Assembly: GCA_964579725.1 (NCBI GenBank)
Contig: CAZOHG010000025.1
Coordinates: 1-49,496, forward strand
Direction: 5' to 3'
DNA: 49,496 bases
Source of the DNA: CAZOHG01 sp964579725
GTDB taxonomy: Bacteria > Zhuqueibacterota > JdFR-76 > BMS3Abin05
This document shows positions 41,395-49,496 of the stretch, piece after piece. Each line of letters starts with the position of its first letter. Within the stretch, counting starts at the first letter, position 1. A program made the position numbers and the translations under genes. The notes under the pieces were generated by a model, which was not told the origin of the DNA, ran no database searches, and was given only the letters and a program-made list of their open reading frames with translations.

Positions 41395-44331
41395 GTGACC
41401 AAGCCCTTTGAAATTTCGGAGAAGTCCCGAAAAATTCTTCACCGACTTGAAGCCGACGCTTTCGGCGGGACACTTTTTACACAGCTTGAGCCTTTGCTTT
41501 TGCGTGAGCTCCGCCGGGTTCCTGACCCCGAACAGGCGCTGGTTCAATTTGAACGCTTCTCGCGCGAGGTGGTCAGCAAGACTTCCCTCTACCGACTTTT
41601 GCTCGATTACCCTCATTTTTCGGAAATCTTGCTGCGCCTTTTTGCTACCAGCCGCTACTTGTCCGACATCCTCATTCGTCACACGGAATATTTTTACTGG
41701 CTTACGACAACGGGAATTAATCAGTCCCATTTTAACAAGAAAGATTTTTGGAGAGACCTCTTTCCCGATCGCCCTCACTCTTCACCCCAATTCCCTACTC
41801 TATCCCGCTTAAAGCGCCTGAAACGGCGCGAAATCCTCCGCATTGGTACTCTCGACATTTTGGGCTGGAACGACCTGTCGGCCACCGTTCAAAATCTCTC
41901 TGACCTGGCAGACACCCTTGTCCAGGCAGGTTTGACCCTCGTTCAACGGGAATTAGAACCCAAATTCGGCCTGCCACCAGCCCCTTTTGCCGTGGTGGGA
42001 TTGGGTAAGTTGGGTGGACGGGAGCTCAATTATTCCTCGGACATTGACATCGTGTTTATTTATGCCGAAGAAGGCACCGCAACGCGCCGGGACACCGGAA
42101 AATCCTTTACGTTCCACGAATATTTTAATCGACTGAGCGAAAAACTGGTGCATTTGCTCTCCGAATTTTCCGAAGGCGAGGCGCTGTACCGAGTGGACAC
42201 GCGCCTCCGCCCGGAAGGAGAGGCCGGTCCTTTGGCCCGTTCGGTGGCCAGTGCGCTTCACTATTACGAGATTCGAGGGCGCTTGTGGGAGCGACAAATG
42301 CTCATTAAGGCGCGCCCGGTAGCGGGCAATTTGGATTTTGCTGAGGATTTTTTGCGCCAGCTTCGAACTTTCATCTACCCTGCCACCTTTTTTCGGTCGC
42401 CGCTGGAAGAAATTCACCGGATTAAACAGGCCATTGAAGAAAAACTGCGGCGGCACAATCAGGGCGATCGGAATATTAAACTGAGCCAGGGTGGCATTCG
42501 GGATGTGGAATTTGCCGTTCAGGCACTCCAACTGCTTAACGGCGGACGCCTGTCCGATTTGCGGGAGCCCAACACACTACGCGCCGTCGACGCCCTCGCC
42601 AGCCACGGGCTTTTGACAGCTTCCGAAGCCCGAACGCTCCGAAAAGGCTACATTTTTTTCCGAAAAATCGAACACCATTTGCAATTGGAAGATTGGCGGC
42701 AAACGCACTTACTCCCGGAAGCTGCCCGCCGGCGCTTCATTTTAGCCAGAAAACTCGGCTTTCCCGACTGGCACTCATTTCGGCAGGAATTGAGACAACA
42801 CATGGCGGCCGTGCGCCGCATTTACGACCACATTCTAATGGGAGAATCCGCACATCCCAGGGACAGCGCTTCCGCCGCTGTATCGTTTATCGAAAAATCG
42901 GGCGCTCTTCAACACGTCGGGTTTCGCAATTTAGCACGCGCCCGCAAAATTCTGGCGCGGCTGGCGTTTGGAACGCGGGAAACACCGGTCACGCCCGGTG
43001 AACGCGAGGCTTTTTTGGCGCTGGTGCCCATTTTGCTTCCCGAAATCGGCAAAACGCCCGACCCAGACGAAACCCTTCAAAATCTTGAGAATCTCTTCCG
43101 TGCCCACGGCTCGCTCAAAAATCTTTTTCTTCTTCTCAAAGAAAATCAGGCGTTTCGCCGTCTTCTGGTCAGTCTCGCCGGAAACAGCAGTCTGTTGATT
43201 CGGTTTCTAACAGCCGAGCCCGGTTTCTTCAGCCTGTTGCTTCCTCCCGGCGAACAACAGCTTCCTTTTTCAACCGAACAATTTGAAACCGCTCTGAAAC
43301 AGCGTCAAGAATCCTTTGCCAACGAAAAACGAAGCGATCGCCTTCTTTACCTGAAGCATTTTTTTCAATTCCGCGCCGGGATTCACTTTCTTGAAAATCT
43401 TTTCCCGCTTCCCACGATTTTTCGGCAGCTTTCGGAATTGGCCGACGCTGTTGTTCTGCAAGAACTTAGGGATTTGGCCTCCGATTTTGCCGGGGAAGTT
43501 CCCTTTCCGGCCGAAGTGTTTGCTCTGGGGAAATGGGGTGTGCGCGACCTGAATTTCGGCTCCGATTTGGACGTCCTTTTTCTCACCAAAGACGCCGCCA
43601 CCCTTTCCGAACAGGAAACGGTTTTGCGGCGCTTGATTGCCCGCCTAAGTCAAATAACCCCTTCTGGCCAATTGTACAAAATTGACGCGCGCCTGCGGGC
43701 GGAGGGCAGCAGCGCCCCTCTTCTTCTCCCCTTTCAATCCTACCAAAATTACCTTTTAACTCGCGGGCAGCTCTGGGAGCGCCAGGCGTTGCTCCGCTTT
43801 CGTCCAGTGCTCGCTTCCTCTCCAATTTGGCACGAATTTCGCCCCTTCCTCGAATCCTACCTCTTTGATTCCGGTCTTTCCGACGCACAACAAGCGGAGA
43901 TTACAGACATGCTGCGGAAAATTCACGCCAAGACGTTTTCCAAACGCAAACGGGAACTGGATTTTAAAAATGCGCCGGGGGGAATTGTTCACATTGAATT
44001 TTTGACGCAGATTTTTCAACTCAAATACGGAAGGGACGAACCGATTCTTCGGCACCAAAGTACTGCCGACTTGCTGAAAGCCTTGCACCATCTGGCACTT
44101 TTGTCTGAAAAGGATGCTGAATTTTTGAGAGCCAGTTACCTGTTTTACCGGCGCCTGGAGGCCATTCTTTACCTCGGGTTGCAGCGCAGGCGTGCCGTAC
44201 TGCCCTTAGAAACGGGCAAAATTCTCTTTGTGGCGCGCGCGTCAGGTTTTGCCGGGGCGGAAGATTTTTTGGCGGAATTGGAACAGCGTCTTTCGGGAGT
44301 TAAGCAGATTTGGGCAAAGCTCTTTGGCTAA
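41395..44331 (+). CDS. glnE: Bifunctional glutamine synthetase adenylyltransferase/adenylyl-removing enzyme
   Basis: This protein has 978 residues (E. coli about 946). It adds or removes AMP on a tyrosine of glutamine synthetase under control of PII and glutamine. Two nucleotidyltransferase units are seen: N-terminal GLGKLGGRELNYSSDIDIVF (about 201-220, deadenylylation) and C-terminal ALGKWGVRDLNFGSDLDVLF (about 705-724, adenylylation). Each is followed by an R-P-E-G or R-A-E-G block (DTRLRPEGEAGPL; DARLRAEGSSAPL). In the second, the usual LGGRE is WGVRD, but both catalytic Asp residues remain. GTG start with an in-frame stop just upstream. It converges with glnD. Confidence 0.95.
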   Translation: MTKPFEISEKSRKILHRLEADAFGGTLFTQLEPLLLRELRRVPDPEQALVQFERFSREVVSKTSLYRLLLDYPHFSEILLRLFATSRYLSDILIRHTEYFYWLTTTGINQSHFNKKDFWRDLFPDRPHSSPQFPTLSRLKRLKRREILRIGTLDILGWNDLSATVQNLSDLADTLVQAGLTLVQRELEPKFGLPPAPFAVVGLGKLGGRELNYSSDIDIVFIYAEEGTATRRDTGKSFTFHEYFNRLSEKLVHLLSEFSEGEALYRVDTRLRPEGEAGPLARSVASALHYYEIRGRLWERQMLIKARPVAGNLDFAEDFLRQLRTFIYPATFFRSPLEEIHRIKQAIEEKLRRHNQGDRNIKLSQGGIRDVEFAVQALQLLNGGRLSDLREPNTLRAVDALASHGLLTASEARTLRKGYIFFRKIEHHLQLEDWRQTHLLPEAARRRFILARKLGFPDWHSFRQELRQHMAAVRRIYDHILMGESAHPRDSASAAVSFIEKSGALQHVGFRNLARARKILARLAFGTRETPVTPGEREAFLALVPILLPEIGKTPDPDETLQNLENLFRAHGSLKNLFLLLKENQAFRRLLVSLAGNSSLLIRFLTAEPGFFSLLLPPGEQQLPFSTEQFETALKQRQESFANEKRSDRLLYLKHFFQFRAGIHFLENLFPLPTIFRQLSELADAVVLQELRDLASDFAGEVPFPAEVFALGKWGVRDLNFGSDLDVLFLTKDAATLSEQETVLRRLIARLSQITPSGQLYKIDARLRAEGSSAPLLLPFQSYQNYLLTRGQLWERQALLRFRPVLASSPIWHEFRPFLESYLFDSGLSDAQQAEITDMLRKIHAKTFSKRKRELDFKNAPGGIVHIEFLTQIFQLKYGRDEPILRHQSTADLLKALHHLALLSEKDAEFLRASYLFYRRLEAILYLGLQRRRAVLPLETGKILFVARASGFAGAEDFLAELEQRLSGVKQIWAKLFG

Positions 44332-44424
44332 ACACCAGACTTTGGGCGGTTTTGCAAATGACCCAGACGGAAATGTCCCAAAAATCGAGGTGCGGCCTTT
44401 TACCGATCCAAACGGGCGCTCCCC

Positions 44425-47052
44425 TTACAACCTCCGCCGGAGGGCCTTGAGAACAGTTTGGCAAATTTCCTCTTGACGCTCGGGGTTCAAAATCTTTTTA
44501 CCCTCCGTGTCCAAAACATAAAAACTGTCCGAAACCTGGTCAACCCGCGTGGAAATCCGCGCCGAAAAAATATTGACCCCGCTTTCCGAAAGTGCCGTGG
44601 CAACCTGGTACAACAGCCCCAAGGCGTCGTCAGTAAATACGTCAATAATGGTAAACTCGCGGGACAATTGGTTGTCGAACACCACTTCGTCCGGTCGCCC
44701 CGACTTCTTGAGTTTGCGCCGTTTCCAGCGCCTTTTGTGCCGAGCCAAAAGCGTTTCCAGCGCCTTTTTTTCAGAAAGGACCAGGGCAAAATCTTTCAAA
44801 ATGTCGGTTTGGTTGATTTCCGAAAAACGGGTGTTGGAGGAAAAGGGAAGTACCCGAAAAGTGTCAATCACAATGCCGTCCGTACGGGTAAAAATTTGGG
44901 CGGAAAAAATAGACAGATCGTTGGCTGCCAACACTCCGCAAATGTCCCCCAAAAGGGAGGGGCGATCCCGCGTAACCACTGTCACTGCCCAGTGCGTGCG
45001 CAAATCCTGAAAATCAATGGCCACCGGCTGGGTTTGCAATCTTTCAACCAGCTCTACATGCCGGCGAATCTCCCGATTTTCAAAAAACTTAAGGTATTCT
45101 TCACCCAATTGGTTGAGGTGCCCAAAAAGGACGGCTTCAGAGGGATTTCCCCCGGTTTCCGCGGCCATTTCACCGGCCAATTTGTGCAGTTCCGCTTCGG
45201 AAAGGGAAACCGAAACGCACTGCCCTTTTAGGTAGCAGCGCGTTTTTCGGAAAAGTTCCCACAACTGAATGGCTTTCCATTCCGACCACAAAGTGGGGTT
45301 TAGGGCGGAAAGGTCTCCGTAGGTGAGCAAATAGAGCCGTTGCAGATTGGGGACGTCCCCCACAATTTGGGCAAATTGCTGAAGGGTGGAGGGATCTTCG
45401 CTGTTTCGTCGGAAAGCAAATTGCTCCATTTTCAGGTGATTGGCAATTAAAAAGAGCACCTGTTCCCGCAGTTCACCCGTCAGTCCCCAGCGGTCAAAAA
45501 TCTGCTCGGCCAATTTGACGCCGGTTTTTGTGTGGGAGCCCGGCACACTTTTGCCAATGTCGTGGAAAAGAATCCCCAAAAACAGCGCCCGTTTTTCAGG
45601 AAGTTCCAGCAAGGTTTTTCGCAATTCAAAGGGGTCGTTTGTGGCGTCCGCCAATTTTGCCACGTTTTCAACGGCCAACAGGGTGTGCTCGTCAGCCGAG
45701 TAGTAATGGTAGAGGTCGTGTTGGGCCAGCGCCGTAATGGCCGAAAATTCGGGTAGAAATCGATCGAGTACGTCCAATTCGTGCATGACCCGAAGAGTTC
45801 GTCCCAAATTTCGGGGGTCGTTTACAATCTCTAAAAAGATTTCCACAACCTGCCGATTTTTGCGAAAGGTTTCGGCAATTTTTTGCGCTTGCTGGTAGAT
45901 GTGGCTGCGCAAAAATTCACCCAAACGCAATCCTCGTTGTTGCTGCCACCGAAAAACCTGCATTAAAAGGGTGGGCTCTTGCCGGAAGAGTTCCCCTGCG
46001 TCGCCTTCCAACACCAGGGCGTTTTCAATGACTGAAATTTGTGGGGCTAAAACTTCTTTTCGTTGTTTCGTCCTTTTGTCAATTAAGGACGGTACTTCCG
46101 GGGTAAAGAGCTCCGACAAAATTTGGTAGGTGTGGAAAATTTTCCGGGCGTGAATGTAGTAATCGCGCAGAAATTGCTCAACTGCCAGATGGCGGTCGAA
46201 ATCGGTGTACCCTAAATGACGGGCTATTTTTTTCTGAAGCCGGTACTCCAGGCGGTCTGTGCGCTTCTGAGTCAAATAGTGTAGCTCATTGCGGACGGTG
46301 AGCAAAAATTCAAAAGCCTTCTGAAGCGTTTGAAAATCGCTTTTCAACAGAAAATCGTTCTGGTAAAACTTCGCCAAAAGAGCGGGGGTAGAAGGCACCG
46401 CGTCGCGGCGAATTTTGAATCCCCCTGAAAAATCAGGGTGTGCCTTAAAAAGCCAGAGGAGCGCGTGCAAATCCCGAAGTCCACCGACGCCATTTTTCAG
46501 TTCGGGTTCCAAAAGCTGGGGTGAATTTCCGAATTTTTGGTGCCGACGAGCCGTTTCTTTCAGAATAGTTTGCAAAAAATCCGTGGTGTTGCGAAAAATA
46601 CTTTCGTAGCACAAGCGTTGCTCCAACACCTCGGTCAGCGCACGGCTGCCCCACAAAAACCGCATTTCAAGAAGCGTGGTTTTGAACGTCCACTCTTGCG
46701 CGGCCAACTCCAGAATCTGGTCAATCGTCATGACCTGGTGCCCGATTTCCAGCCCGGCATCCCACAGCGCCTGTACCGTACGGGACAGCGCATTTTGAAG
46801 GGCAGGATTCTGTACCTGCTCCGTTACAAAGAGCAAGTCCACGTCGGAGTAGAGATTTATTTCGGCTCGGCCGTACCCGCCGAGGGCAAAAACCGCAAGG
46901 ACCGAATGCGATTTTTCACAGTGGTGGTGCAGCGTTTCGAGAATAAATTGGTCAATCAGGTCGGTCAATTCTCGGGCGACCGGCAAGCCGTTCCAATTTT
47001 GGCGGCTCAATTTGTAACGATTTATTTTTTCGGAAACAAATTTCTTTTTCAT
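44425..47052 (-). CDS. glnD: PII uridylyltransferase/uridylyl-removing enzyme
   Basis: This 875-residue nitrogen sensor modifies PII with UMP when glutamine is low and removes it when high. Nucleotidyltransferase: GGYGRAEINLYSDVDLLF (about 58-75). HD domain for deuridylylation: LGILFHDIGKSVPGSHT (about 483-499). Two ACT domains for glutamine at the C-terminus begin at VVTRDRPSLLGDICGVLA (about 690) and FTDDALGLLYQVATAL (about 810). All four parts are intact. Substrates (PII, glutamine synthetase) are not in this window. It lies 56 bp after bpsA and converges with glnE over a 93-bp gap without a clear terminator. Confidence 0.95.
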   Translation of the reverse strand: MKKKFVSEKINRYKLSRQNWNGLPVARELTDLIDQFILETLHHHCEKSHSVLAVFALGGYGRAEINLYSDVDLLFVTEQVQNPALQNALSRTVQALWDAGLEIGHQVMTIDQILELAAQEWTFKTTLLEMRFLWGSRALTEVLEQRLCYESIFRNTTDFLQTILKETARRHQKFGNSPQLLEPELKNGVGGLRDLHALLWLFKAHPDFSGGFKIRRDAVPSTPALLAKFYQNDFLLKSDFQTLQKAFEFLLTVRNELHYLTQKRTDRLEYRLQKKIARHLGYTDFDRHLAVEQFLRDYYIHARKIFHTYQILSELFTPEVPSLIDKRTKQRKEVLAPQISVIENALVLEGDAGELFRQEPTLLMQVFRWQQQRGLRLGEFLRSHIYQQAQKIAETFRKNRQVVEIFLEIVNDPRNLGRTLRVMHELDVLDRFLPEFSAITALAQHDLYHYYSADEHTLLAVENVAKLADATNDPFELRKTLLELPEKRALFLGILFHDIGKSVPGSHTKTGVKLAEQIFDRWGLTGELREQVLFLIANHLKMEQFAFRRNSEDPSTLQQFAQIVGDVPNLQRLYLLTYGDLSALNPTLWSEWKAIQLWELFRKTRCYLKGQCVSVSLSEAELHKLAGEMAAETGGNPSEAVLFGHLNQLGEEYLKFFENREIRRHVELVERLQTQPVAIDFQDLRTHWAVTVVTRDRPSLLGDICGVLAANDLSIFSAQIFTRTDGIVIDTFRVLPFSSNTRFSEINQTDILKDFALVLSEKKALETLLARHKRRWKRRKLKKSGRPDEVVFDNQLSREFTIIDVFTDDALGLLYQVATALSESGVNIFSARISTRVDQVSDSFYVLDTEGKKILNPERQEEICQTVLKALRRRL

Positions 47053-47108
47053 CCGATTCGATTCAGGAAATTCTCAAGGCCCCGGCAAGGTTGCAGACAA
47101 GGCGCCGT

Positions 47109-48200
47109 TTAGACTTTTTCCTCGTCCTGTTTGTCCTGGTTTTGGGAGTAGGCCAATTGTTCCGTGTCCACATCGAACTCTTCGCGAAACTCAATGGCGT
47201 CGTTCTGGGGTTGAAAATCCGACAGAGTTTCCAGTCTGTACACGCAGGATTTGTACCACGGCACGGTCGGTTTCTCCTGAAAAATCGAAATGTCACTACC
47301 GATTTTTTCCACCTGAAAATTTTCATTTTCGTAGTCGGTAAACTCGTACAGAATGTCCGTAATGACAATGTCATTCATGACGAGCAAATCACGTTGCAAA
47401 ATTTGCCATTTTCGAAGCGACGCCTCCGTGTGCGTTAGACCGAAAAACGCGGCCTGGCCTTCCCCCGGTTTCAGGAACGCCAGCGACCGTTTTAGGTGCA
47501 AAAGCAGGGTTTCGTAGTCCTCCGGCGGGTCCGTTACGGCCACGTCGAATTTCCCCAAGTAGTCCTCCGGAACAGGCTGATTCAAATCGTATTCGAACAC
47601 GGAAAGGGGAAAGCGTTCGGAATGCGCCAATTCCTTCAAATAGCCGGCCATGTCGGGATCATCCTCCAACACAGTGACGCTGTTGGGAAGACGCGTAAGG
47701 ACAAGCGCCAAACCGACAAGGTCGGCATCCTTGAGCAGAACAATATTTTTGCCCGGGCAATTCCCTTTTTGAACCATAAGCATGACCCGCCGAAAAGCGG
47801 ATTCGGGCGTCATGATCCAGCGGTTCAAAACCGACTCTGGCCGCGGGTATTTTTGAACTATTTCCTTAAACCGTTCAATCAAATCGGCGTAGGTGGAAAT
47901 GTCGTATCCGGTGCCTTTGCAGTGGGTACACCGAAAATCGGCTTTGGGGTAAATACCCCGCTGCCGCAAAAGGTCTTTTCCATTTCGCGTTAAATCCACA
48001 CGGCTACCCTTAAACTTCAAAAATCCTCGTATCTCCATTTGTTTCAATGTTTCCGCCACAACGGGAAAGGGTTGGTCGGAAATGTCCACAATACGCCAGC
48101 CGTAGGCATCGGTGGCCATTGCCCGCAGAATTTTGTCCAATGCGTAGGGAGAAATCGGACTACCGGTTTTTTCTTCAATTGCCTTGATTAATCGCCTCAA
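47109..48200 (-). CDS. bpsA: Branched-chain polyamine synthase (BpsA, DUF43 family)
   Basis: This 363-residue protein matches N4-bis(aminopropyl)spermidine synthase, which transfers two aminopropyl groups from decarboxylated S-adenosylmethionine to the central nitrogen of spermidine. An N-terminal winged-helix domain (about 1-85, LKQMEIRGFLKFKGSRVDLT) is followed by a CTHCKG zinc-type motif (C91, C94). A methyltransferase-like fold has IVLLKDADLVGLALVL (153-168) and catalytic VTDPPEDYE (222-230). An acidic 30-residue tail ends the chain. TTG start with AGGAGG seven bases upstream. The products help thermophiles hold nucleic acids together at high temperature. Confidence 0.88.
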   Translation of the reverse strand: MRRLIKAIEEKTGSPISPYALDKILRAMATDAYGWRIVDISDQPFPVVAETLKQMEIRGFLKFKGSRVDLTRNGKDLLRQRGIYPKADFRCTHCKGTGYDISTYADLIERFKEIVQKYPRPESVLNRWIMTPESAFRRVMLMVQKGNCPGKNIVLLKDADLVGLALVLTRLPNSVTVLEDDPDMAGYLKELAHSERFPLSVFEYDLNQPVPEDYLGKFDVAVTDPPEDYETLLLHLKRSLAFLKPGEGQAAFFGLTHTEASLRKWQILQRDLLVMNDIVITDILYEFTDYENENFQVEKIGSDISIFQEKPTVPWYKSCVYRLETLSDFQPQNDAIEFREEFDVDTEQLAYSQNQDKQDEEKV

Positions 48201-48424
48201 AATGTGCCTCCTGTTACTTTTTATTTTCCGAAAATGAAAAAATCGCGCTTACTCAAATTAGAACTGTGCCAGCCGTCTCTGTCAGAAACCGCTCTTTATG
48301 AAAAAATGCCAGGGCTCTCTACAAAAGATCGGGAGAAAAACTTCTCTTCCTCGCAACACGTCTTTCCTTATCCTGACGCAAAAAGGGCTTCCCCCTGCAA
48401 GAATACATCTTATTTTTACAGAAG

Positions 48425-48823
48425 TTAAAGAGATTCTTCTTGAATGAAATCGGGAACGGGGATGGGTTTTCTATCCCTGTTCGCAAACACCACGGTTACC
48501 CGCGCGTCCACTACAAGTGTTTGGGTGGCTTTGTTCCGAATTATCTGCCGAAAAACAGCACTGGTGTTGCCCACTTTTTCAATCCCTATTTCAATTTCCA
48601 GCCAATCGTTCAGATGGGCCGGCGCGCGGTAATCCAATTCCGCGCGAACCACTAACAAATAGACGTCGGCTTCGGCCAACTTTTTGAAGGAGAAGCCCTT
48701 GTGTTCCAAAAACTTACCGCGAGCGTATTCCAGATAATTCAAATAAATCGCGTGGTTGACATGTCCGTAAAAGTCCAATTCGTAGGATCGAACCTGAAGT
48801 TCCGTGCGGAATTTTTCGCGCAT
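48425..48823 (-). CDS. Hotdog-fold acyl-CoA thioesterase (YbgC/4HBT-like)
   Basis: This 132-residue hotdog protein has the YbgC family motif YELDFYGHVNHAIYLNYLEYAR (key residues Asp17, His21 and Asn23 at about 14-35) with the catalytic Asp/Glu environment, and DYRAPAHLNDWLEI further on. It hydrolyses acyl-CoA or acyl-ACP thioesters in the cytoplasm. Substrate range cannot be read from sequence. GAGGG lies before the ATG. It starts only 7 bp after the secreted protein's stop codon and is followed by bpsA after a 224-bp gap with no gene. Confidence 0.85.
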   Translation of the reverse strand: MREKFRTELQVRSYELDFYGHVNHAIYLNYLEYARGKFLEHKGFSFKKLAEADVYLLVVRAELDYRAPAHLNDWLEIEIGIEKVGNTSAVFRQIIRNKATQTLVVDARVTVVFANRDRKPIPVPDFIQEESL

Positions 48824-48830
48824 TTTTCCC

Positions 48831-49496
48831 TCAATTTCGTCGTGCTAATACAAAAACTTTTTTTGTTGATTTCCGTTCCATTTTATTTCCAAAAATCTCA
48901 ACAAAAGCAATGTACAAACCCACCGGAAGCACACGCCCCTGTGCGTCCCGGCCGTCCCAAAGGATTTCGTACCGGCTGCCAATGGGCTGATTTTGCGCCA
49001 GCCGTCTGACTTCGCGACCGGAGGGGTCGAAAATGCGCACATTGGCCTGTGCCGTCGGCCAGGGTGAGTGAAGGGTCAGTGTGACAAAATCATCTCGGCC
49101 GTCTCCGTCGGGTGAGAACGGGTCGGGGGAAATCATCAGTAGCCCTGCCCCGGATTCTGCGTGGAAATAGAGGCTATTTTGCTGGGCAGGTGTCGACCCG
49201 AGAGCCGCCACCGACGTGCTCCAATTTGTGCTGTCGCGCGCAGGATTTTCCGGGCGAATGCGTTCCAACGAGTGCCCGTTCTGACCGCCCCAGGACGAAT
49301 GGTACGCCAGCCAATCCACGACACCGGCGGCCAAATCCGTTAGAAAAAGAGAATCTGCCGTATTTCCCAGATGGGGAAAATCTGAGGTTACACAAACCTG
49401 CTGGCGTCGCACCTCGGGGTAAAAGGCAAAAAAATCGGAATCGCCCGTTACCACTAAAAAATCGTGCGGGGCAATGACTGTTCCTGCGGGGAAAGC
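48831..49496 (-). CDS. C-terminal part of a large secreted protein (lamin-tail and FlgD-like domains), cut by window edge
   Basis: The last 221 codons of a minus-strand gene are present; the frame stays open to base 49496 (AGTVIAPHDFLVVTGDS just inside the edge), so the start is outside. The first part resembles a lamin-tail domain (VVTGDSDFFAF, WGGQNGHSLERIRPENPARD, STPAQQNS). The end is a FlgD-like/gliding-type fold (DPFSPDGDGRDDFVTLTL, RIFDPSGREVRRL, ILWDGRDAQGR, PVGLYIAFVE). Such proteins are exported and surface-attached. A GTG at 49454 is internal and not a real start. The stop is 7 bp before the thioesterase ATG. Confidence 0.8.
   Translation of the reverse strand, partial: AFPAGTVIAPHDFLVVTGDSDFFAFYPEVRRQQVCVTSDFPHLGNTADSLFLTDLAAGVVDWLAYHSSWGGQNGHSLERIRPENPARDSTNWSTSVAALGSTPAQQNSLYFHAESGAGLLMISPDPFSPDGDGRDDFVTLTLHSPWPTAQANVRIFDPSGREVRRLAQNQPIGSRYEILWDGRDAQGRVLPVGLYIAFVEIFGNKMERKSTKKVFVLARRN

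Noticed and set aside
1..49496. Search for tRNA, rRNA, CRISPR repeats, transposases or integrase genes
   Set aside because: No cloverleaf, direct-repeat spacing, rRNA-like stretch or transposase motif was seen by eye; a dedicated scan would be needed to exclude small RNAs.

Overview
The window reads as chromosome from a chemotrophic, probably thermophilic, Gram-negative bacterium of the Fibrobacterota-Chlorobiota-Bacteroidota (FCB) grouping, most like Calditrichota or a related candidate phylum. This placement is inference. It rests on secreted proteins ending in FlgD-like/type IX-style sorting domains (the QNYPNPFNPET motif), a TonB-dependent receptor with a carboxypeptidase-regulatory-like plug extension, a branched-polyamine synthase (BpsA/DUF43) typical of thermophiles, and an Mbx/Mbs-type Mrp-linked respiratory complex otherwise best known from Thermococcales and Thermotogae. 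No rRNA, tRNA, CRISPR array, transposase or prophage gene was seen.

Layout. (1) 185-8325, minus: an outer-surface operon (two paralogous secreted proteins, a lipoprotein, a TonB receptor, an outer-membrane protein) behind a clear sigma-70-type promoter. (2) 8577-13369, minus: a housekeeping operon (PLP desulfhydrase/deaminase, MagIII-like DNA glycosylase, membrane TPR protein, zinc alcohol dehydrogenase, shikimate kinase). (3) 13604-20394, plus: an Rrf2 regulator with an operator over its own promoter, then cydAB, a terminator and cydDC, which together give cytochrome bd oxidase and its assembly exporter. (4) 20412-39726, minus: a 19-kb respiratory island. Its proximal part is a 13-gene Mbx-type complex: Mrp-like antiporter subunits, NuoH/B/C/D-like subunits, and a NuoI-like ferredoxin fused to a GltD/NfnL-type NADPH flavoprotein. 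A ferritin-like gene follows. Next is a separate pair of membrane-anchored GcvH-like genes that lack the lipoyl lysine, and then an HmcB-like ferredoxin, an NrfD protein fused to a triheme cytochrome, a heme-binding sensor kinase and an NtrC-type sigma-54 activator. (5) 40266-49496: an orphan OmpR-type regulator with an atypical receiver, glnE (plus), and a minus-strand run of glnD, bpsA, a hotdog thioesterase and the 3' part of a large secreted protein cut by the window edge.

How it may work together (inference). The Mbx-type complex could couple ferredoxin/NAD(P)H redox chemistry to ion pumping. The ferredoxin-NrfD-triheme unit would pass electrons between the cytoplasm or quinone pool and the periplasm. 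The heme sensor kinase and sigma-54 regulator encoded with that unit may control the GcvH-like pair: a near-consensus -24/-12 element, with two related palindromes 120-200 bp further upstream, precedes that pair and was seen nowhere else. Cytochrome bd under Rrf2 control would give an oxygen-defence or microaerobic branch. The GcvH-like pair with its candidate sigma-54 promoter is the least explained and most interesting part.
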